This document shows positions 35,532 to 43,957 of a stretch of DNA of 46,154 bases, in pieces. How positions within the stretch are numbered: the stretch's first letter is position 1; every line of letters begins with the position of its first letter. The notes under the pieces are model-generated. The model worked only from the letters and a program-made list of their open reading frames with translations, had not been told where the DNA came from and made no database searches. A program made the position numbers and the translations under genes. Origin of the DNA: Leptolyngbyaceae cyanobacterium SM1_4_3 (GTDB taxonomy: Bacteria > Cyanobacteriota > Cyanobacteriia > Elainellales > Elainellaceae); assembly GCA_012031415.1 (NCBI GenBank), contig JAAUTN010000014.1, positions 1-46,154 of the forward strand, given 5' to 3'.

Positions 35532-36660
35532 TTTGAGTCGCAGCCAAACCGGGCAGGCGTACTAACCCGCTGAACTGCTTACCAGGATACCAGGGCATCT
35601 GAGCTAGGTTGCCAAAACCAGGAAGACTTTCCATGTGTCGCACCATTCGAGTCCGCATTTCCTGATCGGGAAGCGCCCCTCTCATTGCCCCTAAGTTTTC
35701 AGCAACGTGATCGGGATTGGTGGTTGCAGGAATCGCACAGGTGACAGCCGGATGGGAGACCACATATTTGAGGAAAAATTGCGCCCAGTTTTCACAGTCG
35801 ATTTCACGAGCGAAATCGGGAAGCGGTTGACCCTGAACGACCTCAAACAAACGTGCCTTTTCAAAGGGCATATTAACCAACACTGCGGTTCCCTGATCAG
35901 CCGCCGCTGGGAGGATGCGCTCTTCCACACCGCGCTCAAAAATCGAATAGCGGACTTGCACAAAATCTAACTCACCATTCTCGATCCAGCGGGCGATCGG
36001 GGCAGCATACAGCGGCAAATCGTGATGAGTTACGCCCAGGTAACGGATTCTTCCCTCCTGCTTCCACTCTCGCAAAAATGGGATGACCATTTCTACATTG
36101 ACCAGGCTGTGAACCTGCATGGTATCAATGCGATCGCGCGACAACCGCTGCATGGACTGCTCAAGCTGACGTAAGGCGTGACTATCATCTCCTAAATACT
36201 CACCCGTCGCCCAAATTTTGTTAGTGATGAACAGATCTTCAGCAATATCGAGCGCTGCTGCAAACTCGCCCACATTTACCTCTGACATCCCATAGAGCGG
36301 TGAAACATCAATCAATCGCCCACCACCATCCCAAAAGCGACGTATCACTTCTCGAATGTTGTCACGGGGCTGGTCAGACAACACATCAAACGTGAGAAAG
36401 GTGCCCATACCGATTGCAGGCAACTGTTCATTCGTTTGAGGGATTGGCTTGGTGATCACCTGTGAGGTTTGATTTGAACCAGACGGAGGAGTTTGATTGG
36501 GAGAAGTTTGGTTTGGAGTGGTTTGACTCTGGGCGATCTGATGTCCTCCTTGAACAAGGGGCGTAAACGCAGCGGTGGCAGCACCAATTCCCATTGCCCG
36601 GATTACGGCACGGCGGGAAAAGGACTGTGGCTTTGATGAGTAAGAATGTTCCGGGTGCAT
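35515..36660 (-). CDS. Tat-exported aldo/keto reductase
   Basis: ATG 36660 is chosen (GGAG 8 bases before). The N-terminus SFSRRAVIRAMGIGAATAAFTPL is a twin-arginine signal, so the folded, cofactor-loaded enzyme is exported. A Thr/Asn/Pro/Gln-rich linker follows (TPNQTSPNQTPPS). The reductase domain has GIGMGTF, GGGRLIDVSPLYGMSE (with the catalytic Asp and Tyr), TNKIWATGE and a C-terminal AIPATTNPDHVAENL. 381 residues. It is first in an operon with the lipoprotein phosphatase and divergent from a LysR gene. How NADPH would be supplied outside is unclear. Confidence 0.9.
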   Translation of the reverse strand: MHPEHSYSSKPQSFSRRAVIRAMGIGAATAAFTPLVQGGHQIAQSQTTPNQTSPNQTPPSGSNQTSQVITKPIPQTNEQLPAIGMGTFLTFDVLSDQPRDNIREVIRRFWDGGGRLIDVSPLYGMSEVNVGEFAAALDIAEDLFITNKIWATGEYLGDDSHALRQLEQSMQRLSRDRIDTMQVHSLVNVEMVIPFLREWKQEGRIRYLGVTHHDLPLYAAPIARWIENGELDFVQVRYSIFERGVEERILPAAADQGTAVLVNMPFEKARLFEVVQGQPLPDFAREIDCENWAQFFLKYVVSHPAVTCAIPATTNPDHVAENLGAMRGALPDQEMRTRMVRHMESLPGFGNLAQMPWYPGKQFSGLVRLPGLAATQNARNR

Positions 36661-36808
36661 TGAAATCGCTCCGTTCAACAAAAGGTGAGTTCAACAGAAA
36701 GTTAGGAGAATCAGCGCTTAAAAATGCCTCATAACAATCCTGGCTTTTCATAACCATTGCAACTTGATTCTGAGGCGTAAGCGGCTGTGTCTTCATCATA
36801 GTTAGGGG

Positions 36809-36824
36809 AATAGCGATCGCTATT
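36809..36824. promoter_or_regulatory. HIP1-centred 16-bp palindrome
   Basis: AATAGCGATCGCTATT in the divergent region between the exported reductase and the LysR gene. HIP1 is common throughout the window, so regulation is not implied. Confidence 0.4.
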
Positions 36825-36841
36825 TCTTTGTAGCAATAGCC

Positions 36842-36860
36842 TGATAACTTTTAGTTATCA
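36842..36860. promoter_or_regulatory. Candidate LysR-type operator site 1
   Basis: TGATAAC-N5-GTTATCA, perfect 7-base arms. It shares the ATAAC-N5-GTTAT core with a second site at 36959-36973. It lies 182 bases before the exported reductase start and 128 before the LysR gene. Confidence 0.6.
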
Positions 36861-36873
36861 ACATGAATTAACT

Positions 36874-36907
36874 GTAGGATGAGCAAAGCAGAGTGTGCCC
36901 ATCCTAC
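36874..36907. repeat. GTAGGATGAGC intergenic repeat
   Basis: GTAGGATGAGCAAAGC...TGTGCCCATCCTAC; it belongs with the copies at 16519, 17599 and 17652. It separates the two operator candidates. Confidence 0.7.
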
Positions 36908-36958
36908 GCGTAACGCACTCAGATCCAGAGTTGCTATTCTGAAGGTGCGTATGATGCA

Positions 36959-36973
36959 ATAACTCATTGTTAT
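36959..36973. promoter_or_regulatory. Candidate LysR-type operator site 2
   Basis: ATAAC-TCATT-GTTAT, 14 bases before the LysR start. It contains T-N11-A, the usual LysR-family recognition form. The position suits autorepression. Confidence 0.6.
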
Positions 36974-36987
36974 GACAAATTGATCTC

Positions 36988-37890
36988 ATGGAATTCCGCC
37001 AGCTTAAATATTTCATTGCGGTTGCCGAAGAGCTACACTTTGGGCGAGCAGCAGAATCGCTGCACCTGAGCCAGCCTGCTTTAAGCAAACAAATCCAGGC
37101 ATTAGAAGATAGCCTAGAGATTCAACTGTTGGAACGGACAAAACAGTGGGTTAAATTAACGGCAGCCGGACAAAAGTTTCTGGAAACCGCTCGACGAGTG
37201 TTGCGCGATGTCGAGGAAGGCATCCAGGTCACGCGACAGGTCGCCGACGGGCAAATCGGCAAAGTGAGAATTGGTTTGACGGAAGCGACCCTATTTTGCC
37301 TGGGAGGAGCTATCTTAAAAACTGGTCGAGAGCGCTATCCGCAGGTTGATCTAATCCTCATTAGTGGCGGAACAGAAACGCACGTTGAAGCGCTTCGCAC
37401 TCACCAAATTGATATCGGATTCGTCTACCTTCCCATTCGTGAACCCAGTCTCTATGTAGATCCTCTATACGAGGAAACTTATGTTGCTGCCGTACCTACG
37501 TCTCATCGATTGGCTAAGCACAAGCAAATTCCGCTTCAGGCGCTAGCGAATGAACCACTGATTTTTTATCCGCGATCGCTCGCCCCAGTTCTCTACGCCA
37601 ACTTCATCAAATGCTGTGAGCAAGCTGGGTTTGTCCCCAATGTTGTCCAGGAAGCTGAACTTGCCCAAACTCGCTTGGGCTTGGCGGCGGCTGGGGCAGG
37701 TATTACATTTGTGCTAAAAGATATGCAAAATCTGAGCGCAAAAGGCGTAGTTTACCGACCGCTACTCGGTGATTTTCCAGCATTAAAGTTGGCTCTGGCA
37801 CGACGACAGGTAGAATCCTCACCTGTTGTGCTGGAATTTCTCAACGTCCTTAAGGCTGTAGCACTGTCAGCCAGTAGGTTTGAGCATTAG
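36988..37890 (+). CDS. LysR-family transcriptional regulator
   Basis: 300 residues. N-terminal winged helix with MEFRQLKYFIAVAEELHFGRAAESLHLSQPALSKQIQALE, and a C-terminal periplasmic-binding-protein-like effector domain (GKVRIGLTEATLF, IDIGFVYLPIREPSL, AAAGAGITFVLKD). Family members usually control the divergent neighbour in response to a small effector, here the exported reductase/phosphatase operon. Two matching inverted repeats lie between them. The 3' end overlaps the truncated hydrolase by 24 bases. Confidence 0.95.
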   Translation: MEFRQLKYFIAVAEELHFGRAAESLHLSQPALSKQIQALEDSLEIQLLERTKQWVKLTAAGQKFLETARRVLRDVEEGIQVTRQVADGQIGKVRIGLTEATLFCLGGAILKTGRERYPQVDLILISGGTETHVEALRTHQIDIGFVYLPIREPSLYVDPLYEETYVAAVPTSHRLAKHKQIPLQALANEPLIFYPRSLAPVLYANFIKCCEQAGFVPNVVQEAELAQTRLGLAAAGAGITFVLKDMQNLSAKGVVYRPLLGDFPALKLALARRQVESSPVVLEFLNVLKAVALSASRFEH

Positions 37891-38259
37891 GTGTTGACGG
37901 AAAAACTGTATGAGTTTTTGCCAGGAGTCCTCTGCGGCTGCGCGATTGTAGGACGATCGCTCGTGACAGAAAAATCCGTGATCTGCTTCAGGATAAATTT
38001 TTAATGTATATTCTTTGCCAAGCTCCTGAAAACGAGATTCAATTTGTTGAATCCGTTCAAGTGGAATGAAGGGATCAATTCCTCCAAAAAATAGATACAT
38101 TGGCACTGTGATATTGGGTATTGCATCAATCCACTCATTTAGCACCATGCCATAAAAGGGAGCAGCAGCAGCGATGCAAAGCAGTTCCCCTTCTGGGGTA
38201 ATCGCCTCCGAAAACTTACAGGCAGTGAAAAAAGTGAGTCCACCACCTACGTGCGGCAC
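37867..38259 (-). pseudogene. Dienelactone hydrolase, C-terminal half only
   Basis: Encodes about 130 residues that match the second half of the alpha/beta-hydrolase family DLH (GGGLTFFTAC, PFYG, FFGGIDPFIP with the catalytic Asp, ADHGFFCHER with the catalytic His). Family length is about 230-250, so the N-terminal half is missing. An in-frame TAA lies 24 bases before the GTG at 38259. The residues FCC-V-PHVGGG just upstream suggest a damaged FCxGGG nucleophile motif. Likely a remnant, not a working enzyme. Confidence 0.8.
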
Positions 38260-38311
38260 ACAACAAAAATTCGTAGCTTAGGCAATTGAAACTTGCTGTA
38301 AGAGCTACTCG

Positions 38312-39067
38312 TTAAAACTCATCTGGATTTTCTCCTAACTCTCGTAGACGAGCCGCCAGTCGTTCAGCACGTTGACGTTCCTGTTCGGCACGTTGACGTT
38401 CCTGTTCGGCAATTTCTTCCGGTAATAGGACTAAGTTTTCCTCCTGATCATAGAAACGTAGCCAGGAGCAGGTTTCGGTGGGTGGTTCGCGGCGCAGGCG
38501 ACCTTCCCAAGTGCCCAACCATAATTTTAGGCGATCGCACCATAACCAACCGCGATTGTCTGGCACAATTGCCTGATATTGAGAGCCACTTAGCCGCCAG
38601 CCCTCCAGAGAGTCAGGCTCAAACGGGTCATAAATGTAGTACTCTGCCGTGCGGAATGTGCGGGCATAAAGCTGCTTTTTCTCGCCTCGATCAACTTTGG
38701 CAGTGGAGGGAGACATGAGTTCAATAATCACATCTGGATAGCGCCCCTCTTCCTCCCAAGTCACCCAGCCTTGACGTTCTTTGCTGCCGTCTACATCCAA
38801 AACGACAAAAAAATCAGGCCCTCTAAAGTCTCGATTCATCGCTTGATTGCGACTGTAGTAGACAAACATATTGCCACCTACAAAAGAGTCTGGTTTCTCC
38901 TGCAAGGCGTTCAAAGCAGAATCGATCAGCACGTTCATGGCAATACGATGGCGATTGCTTTCCAAAGGAACTCCATCATCAAAAATTAAATCGGTTGGGG
39001 GTTCAGGCGGATTCCAGTCCGGAATGTCAACAGATTGGTATTCCTGTGCTGTCGTTTCAATGGACAT
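38312..39067 (-). CDS. Uma2-family (DUF820) putative restriction-like endonuclease
   Basis: 251 residues with AAGGAGGG before the ATG. Uma2 proteins have a PD-(D/E)XK nuclease fold and are very numerous in cyanobacteria; their role is unsettled. Visible core: FFVVLDVDGSKERQGWVTWEEEGRYPDVIIELMSPSTAKVDRGEKKQLYA, with the D-V-I-I-E-L-M-S-P-S part forming the catalytic strand, and AEYYIYDP. The C-terminus is a charged helix with two direct repeats AEQERQRAE, then LAARLRELGENPDEF, as in many family members. Confidence 0.92.
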   Translation of the reverse strand: MSIETTAQEYQSVDIPDWNPPEPPTDLIFDDGVPLESNRHRIAMNVLIDSALNALQEKPDSFVGGNMFVYYSRNQAMNRDFRGPDFFVVLDVDGSKERQGWVTWEEEGRYPDVIIELMSPSTAKVDRGEKKQLYARTFRTAEYYIYDPFEPDSLEGWRLSGSQYQAIVPDNRGWLWCDRLKLWLGTWEGRLRREPPTETCSWLRFYDQEENLVLLPEEIAEQERQRAEQERQRAERLAARLRELGENPDEF

Positions 39068-39243
39068 TTACCCTCCTTGCATCAACTCGGATTACTTCCA
39101 TCTAATCTAGCAACCAGTCTAACGTGCTGCGTTACTTTGGCCTTGCTTAATCCAGCTATAAAAGTTTTGTCGAGAGCGCGTTTTGTATGGCTCTCAACAA
39201 GAATTTCATAGATTTATAGCTGTAGTCAGCTAGGTTAGGACAT

Positions 39244-39284
39244 GGACATTTGGTGGCGCGGCTCCGCCGCGCCACCAAATGTCC
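39244..39284. repeat. 41-bp palindrome GGACATTTGG...CCAAATGTCC
   Basis: Perfect 19-base arms (39244-39262 and 39266-39284) around TCC, GC-rich at the tip. It lies between the CHAT protein gene (39345) and Uma2. No T-run. Confidence 0.8.
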
Positions 39285-39344
39285 TAATCAATGTGGCTAC
39301 CGCTATAGATCAGCGATGCCCACGAATTTTGTGTACTGCAAACT

Positions 39345-40667
39345 TTACCAGGGACTCCCGACTAGGGTAAAAGCCGACCAGTAGTAGGGCAGGGATAAGT
39401 CGAGGTTCTGAAACTGCTTAAGGTCTTCAGGCAAGGGGAGCAACCCTGCTGAGGTGTAAAGCTGTCCGTCCTCAATCCTTACGTCTCCTCTCAACATGGC
39501 GCTCTGTGTTCTTCGTAGGGCTTCTGTTTTAGTGGTGACTTCTGGATTTGCTAACTGCCAATAAAACTCTCGCATCAGTGCTAAGGTGCCCAGGTCACTC
39601 ACCTGCCATAAACTTGCAACCGAAGACTTCACGCCTGCCTGAAACGCTAGCCCTGCAAACCCTAGCTCTGCTTGGCGATCGCCCAATGCCGTCTGACAAG
39701 CACTCAGCACCAGTAGCTCAACGGGCAACTCACTCCAGTCTAACTGGCGCAGTTGATCCAATGTGAGCTTATCATTTTGCCAAAGTTGAATGTATGAGTT
39801 TTCTGGTGTTCCGGGTCGAAACTGAGCGTGAGTTGCCAGGTGAACAATGCCAAATTCTCCCGATTCAATCTGTTCAATTAAATTGGTTAATGTAAATTCC
39901 TGGTTTAGGAACACTTCACTCTGCCAAATGTTCTGAGTGATAGTGGAAAGTTCTAGAGGTACGGCGTGAAGCGCAGGCATGGCTTGAAATTCAGACGCAC
40001 CCATTGCCAATACTTTCTCATTTCTAAAGTTGCTGTGCTGCTGATTGATCAGATTAAAGGCTGGAACCAGTCCGAGATTATATTTTTCTACTAAAAACTG
40101 TTGCCCATCGTGCAGGGCTGCAAAGGGAAGCGATCGCAAGATAGCTCCGCCACATAAAATTAAAGTATCGATATTTTCGGCTTGCAGTCGGGATTCCAGA
40201 GGGGCAATCAGCCAGTCATAGAGTTGTTTTGCAGAAGTTAAATGTTCTCCCGTTCGTATTGGTCGAGAAACCGCTGCCTTAAACTCATTTGCTGCTTCCA
40301 ATAGCACGGGCTGACGGGCTTCGGGCAGCGTCACTCGCACAGGCAATGTGTCAGGAATGACGAGTAACAGTTCTAACTCTTCAGGCTGAGGGAAAGCATA
40401 AATCAACGCAAACTTTTTGCCTGTCTCATTCGTGAGTCGTCCCAATGTGGTTGAAATTTGCTCTGCTGTTAGAGGCGTACCCACAAGCTGATTGCCAAAG
40501 TAGGCTTCGTATTGTCCGCGCCAAAGCTGCTCAACTTCTGCAATGCGATCGCCCGCTTCTGACGCAGCCAGTTCTGTAGACTGAGCAGACAAAAATTGAC
40601 TATTGATTCCAACAGCAAAGATAAAACTGAGTACAAATAAGAATATCCTGCGAATTGGGGCTTTCAT
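39345..40667 (-). CDS. Secreted CHAT-domain protease
   Basis: 440 residues. The signal peptide (IRRIFLFVLSFIFAVGINSQFLSAQS) puts the protein outside the cytoplasm. The CHAT domain is a caspase-like cysteine protease: catalytic His H280 in VHLATHAQF and Cys C324 in LVLSACQTALGD, with LAFQAGVKSSVASLWQVSD following as usual. CHAT proteins commonly carry TPR repeats; here only about 60 residues precede a CHAT-type N-terminal lobe and no TPR is seen. Substrate and activator are unknown. Confidence 0.92.
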   Translation of the reverse strand: MKAPIRRIFLFVLSFIFAVGINSQFLSAQSTELAASEAGDRIAEVEQLWRGQYEAYFGNQLVGTPLTAEQISTTLGRLTNETGKKFALIYAFPQPEELELLLVIPDTLPVRVTLPEARQPVLLEAANEFKAAVSRPIRTGEHLTSAKQLYDWLIAPLESRLQAENIDTLILCGGAILRSLPFAALHDGQQFLVEKYNLGLVPAFNLINQQHSNFRNEKVLAMGASEFQAMPALHAVPLELSTITQNIWQSEVFLNQEFTLTNLIEQIESGEFGIVHLATHAQFRPGTPENSYIQLWQNDKLTLDQLRQLDWSELPVELLVLSACQTALGDRQAELGFAGLAFQAGVKSSVASLWQVSDLGTLALMREFYWQLANPEVTTKTEALRRTQSAMLRGDVRIEDGQLYTSAGLLPLPEDLKQFQNLDLSLPYYWSAFTLVGSPW

Positions 40668-40793
40668 GGCATAGGGTGGATTTTAGGAGGTCTACAGTTT
40701 TCACATTAGATCACTCCCTGAACTGAATCAGCATGAAAAAGTCGGAGAAAGTCTGAGAGTCTCCCGTAATACCAACAAAGTAGAAATAACAAA

Positions 40794-40822
40794 GCCCCCG
40801 ATCTCCTTGAGAGATTGAGGGC
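40794..40822 (-). terminator. Terminator of the 173-residue unknown gene
   Basis: Minus-strand stem GCCCTCAATCTC / GAGATCGGGGGC with a five-base loop, followed on that strand by CTTTGTTATTT. About 45 bases after the stop at 40868. Confidence 0.7.
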
Positions 40823-40867
40823 CTTAAGCTCAGAGAGTTATGTCCTTTGCTTGAGGAGGATAGGATG

Positions 40868-41389
40868 CTACTTGCGGTGTCCCATCCACTTGGCGGCGAT
40901 CGCTCCCAGTGCAGCCCCAACTAGAGGATTGCTGAGGAACTTAACAATTGCAGGCTGGTCTGCCAGAACCTCATGAAAGATATCCGGGTGGCTGTGGTAA
41001 GCGAATGAAATCAGACGACTCACATCATCTGCCGACATTTTGCTGGCATGATGAGTGGAAAGACTCAATTGCCGCTCCAAGTCGCGATCGCTCAGTCCAC
41101 GCTGCTTAAAGTGCTTGAGCAAGTCACGCGCCACATCATCCCGCTCATTTGGCTTGATTTGGGCGATCGCCTTCTGCAATTCAGGCTCCATCTGGCTGGA
41201 AGGAATTCGCTCAGAATTAAACGAACGGCTAAACAGTTGTCGTCGCTCATCTCGCGAAGACCGCTGGGCAAAGTCATCGAAGCTTTGATAGCTCTCTGCA
41301 ACTTTTGTAGAATCACTGTCCAAAGACTCTACATTACCCTTCGCCAAATCATCCATAATTTGGCGCTTGTACTCATTACTACTTGTCAT
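40868..41389 (-). CDS. Unknown soluble protein, mostly helical, 173 residues
   Basis: No family recognised. The N-terminal half is polar and probably disordered (SFDDFAQRSSRDERRQLFSRSF). The middle is helical (ELQKAIAQIKPNERDDVARDLLKHFKQRGLSDRDLERQLSL). The C-terminus ends in a glycine/alanine-rich hydrophobic segment (NPLVGAALGAIAAKWMG), which may touch a membrane. GAGG lies upstream of ATG 41389, and a terminator follows the stop. It is next to a lipoprotein and a CsbD-like gene, a stress-protein neighbourhood. Confidence 0.8.
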   Translation of the reverse strand: MTSSNEYKRQIMDDLAKGNVESLDSDSTKVAESYQSFDDFAQRSSRDERRQLFSRSFNSERIPSSQMEPELQKAIAQIKPNERDDVARDLLKHFKQRGLSDRDLERQLSLSTHHASKMSADDVSRLISFAYHSHPDIFHEVLADQPAIVKFLSNPLVGAALGAIAAKWMGHRK

Positions 41390-41488
41390 GCAAATGACCT
41401 CGTTTTCAAAACCTTTTGGACTTCCTAAAGGATCGCCCTTTCAAGCAGTTAAGCTCTTGTCAAAACTCAGACCCGATCAGGCTTTAGG

Positions 41489-41917
41489 CTACTGATACTC
41501 AATCTGATGGGACTGGTTATCGTACTTCGCGGTTAAAATTAACTGCTTGTCGGGGGCATACATCAAGACTGTCAGGTTCCGGTCTGGGAAATTATTGTGA
41601 AAGCCTTGTACCAGCGATCGCGCTAGAGTACGAACCTCAGCAGGACGAACCTCTGGTGAGATAACCGCACCCAGCTTATCGTTGTCTCGCACGTAAGCAT
41701 CTCGGACTAACCCACGACTAGTTTGGATGACCCAATCTCCAAAGCTTTGTCCGGCGGCTGTGTTTCCCGTCTCAAGCTGAGAGTATGCCACGTTTGGCTG
41801 ACTAGCAGACGGGCTTTGACGAGCTTGAGTCGCAGTACCACAGGCTGTCGTAAACGTGAGTACTAGAGTTAAGACTAAAGCCGTCAGGACTTTCCGACCA
41901 TGTTGAAGAAAACTCAT
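41489..41917 (-). CDS. Small lipoprotein, function unknown
   Basis: ATG 41917 is chosen because AGGAG lies six bases before it; the earlier ATG 41923 has no room for a ribosome-binding site. Signal VLTALVLTLVLTFTTAC ends in a lipobox cysteine at about residue 26. The mature part (about 115 residues) has a Ser/Gln-rich linker and one small domain with conserved-looking FGDWVIQTSRGLVRDAYVRDNDKLG and NLTVLMYAPDKQLILTAKYD. I do not recognise the family. Confidence 0.85.
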   Translation of the reverse strand: MSFLQHGRKVLTALVLTLVLTFTTACGTATQARQSPSASQPNVAYSQLETGNTAAGQSFGDWVIQTSRGLVRDAYVRDNDKLGAVISPEVRPAEVRTLARSLVQGFHNNFPDRNLTVLMYAPDKQLILTAKYDNQSHQIEYQ

Positions 41918-42040
41918 CAACATCTCCTATTAAAAACTGACTTCAACAGTACATCATATCGACTGGAAAAAATCGAAATTTTGTAAGCCTGGGTAGGCAC
42001 GTCACCTACCCATAACTCTAAACGCTACCTAAACTTACGT

Positions 42041-42223
42041 TTAGTCAATTGCGCGCTTAACAGAATCTTTCACATCCTCAATGGAATGACGAGCTTCAGA
42101 TTCAGTTTGCTTCGCTTTGCCTTCGGCTTTATCTTTGGGGTCGCCACTCACGTTGCCCATTGCTTCTTGAGCTTTGCCCTCAATATTTTTGCTAGTGGCT
42201 TTTGCTCTATCTTCTAAACTCAT
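42041..42223 (-). CDS. CsbD-family stress protein
   Basis: 60 residues from ATG 42223 (GAGG 8 bases before; the longer reading from 42280 has no family support). A typical small, highly charged CsbD-like protein: ATSKNIEGKAQEAMGNVSGDPKDKAEGKAKQTE, mostly helical. Family members are induced by general stress; biochemical role unknown. It is separated from the divergent glycosyltransferase by a 462-base region. Confidence 0.9.
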   Translation of the reverse strand: MSLEDRAKATSKNIEGKAQEAMGNVSGDPKDKAEGKAKQTESEARHSIEDVKDSVKRAID

Positions 42224-42486
42224 AACTATGGCCTCGCTTTTGCTATTTTTGCCTGCAAAGTTGGAAATAACTGCAATCAAGCAGATAGGTAATCCGAACT
42301 TTTTCTTGACATAGAGTTAAGGTAACTTCTCACCTTATTACTTTGATAATATAGTGTAAACCTCTTACAATCATCTGCCTGAAGTTATAACTCAATGTTG
42401 GTAAATTCTTTTGTGAATCTATTAGCTTTAACTCAGTTCAAAAGATTAATTAGTAATATAGCAGTCCTATTTGATTTGTGAAAAAG

Positions 42487-42534
42487 ATAATTCATGAAAG
42501 TGCCCGCCCTCCGACGGGCACTTTCATGAATTAT
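42487..42534 (-). terminator. Perfect 20-bp stem with T-run, between divergent genes
   Basis: ATAATTCATGAAAGTGCCCG (42487-42506), 8-base loop, perfect complement 42515-42534. On the minus strand it is followed by CTTTTT, so it has the form of a terminator, yet no known gene lies upstream of it on that strand. The rest of the 42224-42685 gap shows no clear feature beyond promoter-like A/T-rich stretches. Confidence 0.6.
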
Positions 42535-42685
42535 TTAGGATCGCTATACCAATCGATTGAGTTTGCTTAAAATCTATAGGATTGTGTAAAAAAAATTATC
42601 CCCTGAGAGCGATGCAGATTTTACGTGAGACTCTTATCCTCCTGAGTGAGGAAAAGTTGGTAAGGTCTTCAAACCCATCAAAACA

Positions 42686-43957
42686 ATGGCTTCTACAAAA
42701 AAAGGACAGATTGCGCTGATCTCTGTTCATGGCGACCCCGCTGTGAAAATTGGAAAGGAGGAAGCGGGTGGACAGAACGTTTACGTTAGACAGGTTGGAG
42801 AGGCACTAGCTAAGCAGGGTTGGCAGGTCGATATGTTCACTCGACGAACCGAGCCAACTCAGGAAGCAATTGTTGAACACAGCCCTGGCTGTCGTACAGT
42901 TCGCCTTATGGCTGGCCCGCAGAAATTTGTAGGTCGTAACAAGCTGTTTGAATACTTACCGGAGTTCATGGAAGCGTTTTTGAGTTTTCAGCAGCAGGCG
43001 GACGTGGTTTATCCATTAGTTCACACCAACTACTGGCTCTCCTCTTGGGTTGGAATGGAGCTAAGGAAGCATCAACCGATTAAGCAGATTCATACTTATC
43101 ATTCTCTAGGAGCGGTAAAGTATCAGGCAGTTACAACTGTTCCTTTGATTGCCAGTACTCGTTTAGCCGTTGAAAAAACCTGTTTAGAGACGGTAGATTG
43201 CGTAGTCGCCACCAGTCCTCAAGAACGGGATCATATGCGATCGCTCGTTTCCACGAAAGGCAATGTCGAAATCATTCCCTGTGGAACAGATATTCAGCGC
43301 TTTGGTGCCATCGATCGCCCGATCGCCCGACAACAGTTAGGACTTTCCCCAGATACTAAGGTCGTACTCTATGTCGGGCGGTTTGACCCGCGCAAAGGAA
43401 TTGAAACGTTGGTGAGAGCGGTCAATCATCCCGAAGTTCGGCAGCATTCTGATTTCAAACTGATGATTGCAGGCGGCAGCCGTCCCGGACACAGCGATGG
43501 AGAGGAGCGCGATCGCATTGAGGGAATTGTGAATGAGCTAGGGTTAGGCGATCGCACCGAATTTCTCGGTCGGCTAGACCATACTCAACTTCCCACATAC
43601 TATGCAGCGGCAGATGTTTGCGTAGTGCCGAGTCATTATGAGCCGTTTGGCTTAGTGGCGATCGAGGCGATGGCAAGCGGTACGCCTGTAGTTGCAAGTG
43701 ATGTAGGCGGGCTACAGTTCACTGTTGTTCCAGAAGAAACCGGGTTACTAGCACCTGCTCAGGATGAAGATGCGTTTGCGTTCGCCATCAGCCGCATTTT
43801 GGCCGATCCAACCTGGCGCGATCAGCTAGGCAAAGCCAGCCGGCAGCGAGTTGAGTCTTGCTTTAGCTGGGATGGAGTCGCCGCTCAACTGGGCGACCTC
43901 TACCTCTCTCATCTCGACCCGCTTCACGGCAAGTTGCTTTCGGCCAGCGTGAGCTAA
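42686..43957 (+). CDS. GT4 glycosyltransferase, sucrose-phosphate-synthase-like
   Basis: 423 residues. It has the HGDP and GGQNVYVRQVGEAL N-terminal signature seen in sucrose-phosphate synthases and related GT4 enzymes, LVHTNYWLSSWVG, VVLYVGRFDPRKGIETLV and the donor site VPSHYEPFGLVAIEAMASGTPVVASDVGGL. No phosphatase domain is fused. It may make sucrose-phosphate or a related glycoside, but many cyanobacterial members are of unknown specificity. It ends next to the recJ region; the stop overlaps the small ORF behind it by 4 bases. Confidence 0.92.
   Translation: MASTKKGQIALISVHGDPAVKIGKEEAGGQNVYVRQVGEALAKQGWQVDMFTRRTEPTQEAIVEHSPGCRTVRLMAGPQKFVGRNKLFEYLPEFMEAFLSFQQQADVVYPLVHTNYWLSSWVGMELRKHQPIKQIHTYHSLGAVKYQAVTTVPLIASTRLAVEKTCLETVDCVVATSPQERDHMRSLVSTKGNVEIIPCGTDIQRFGAIDRPIARQQLGLSPDTKVVLYVGRFDPRKGIETLVRAVNHPEVRQHSDFKLMIAGGSRPGHSDGEERDRIEGIVNELGLGDRTEFLGRLDHTQLPTYYAAADVCVVPSHYEPFGLVAIEAMASGTPVVASDVGGLQFTVVPEETGLLAPAQDEDAFAFAISRILADPTWRDQLGKASRQRVESCFSWDGVAAQLGDLYLSHLDPLHGKLLSASVS

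Noticed and set aside
38400-38410. Short direct repeats in the Uma2 gene as a CRISPR-like array
   Set aside because: They encode the AEQERQRAE helix repeat common in this family; only two units and no spacers.
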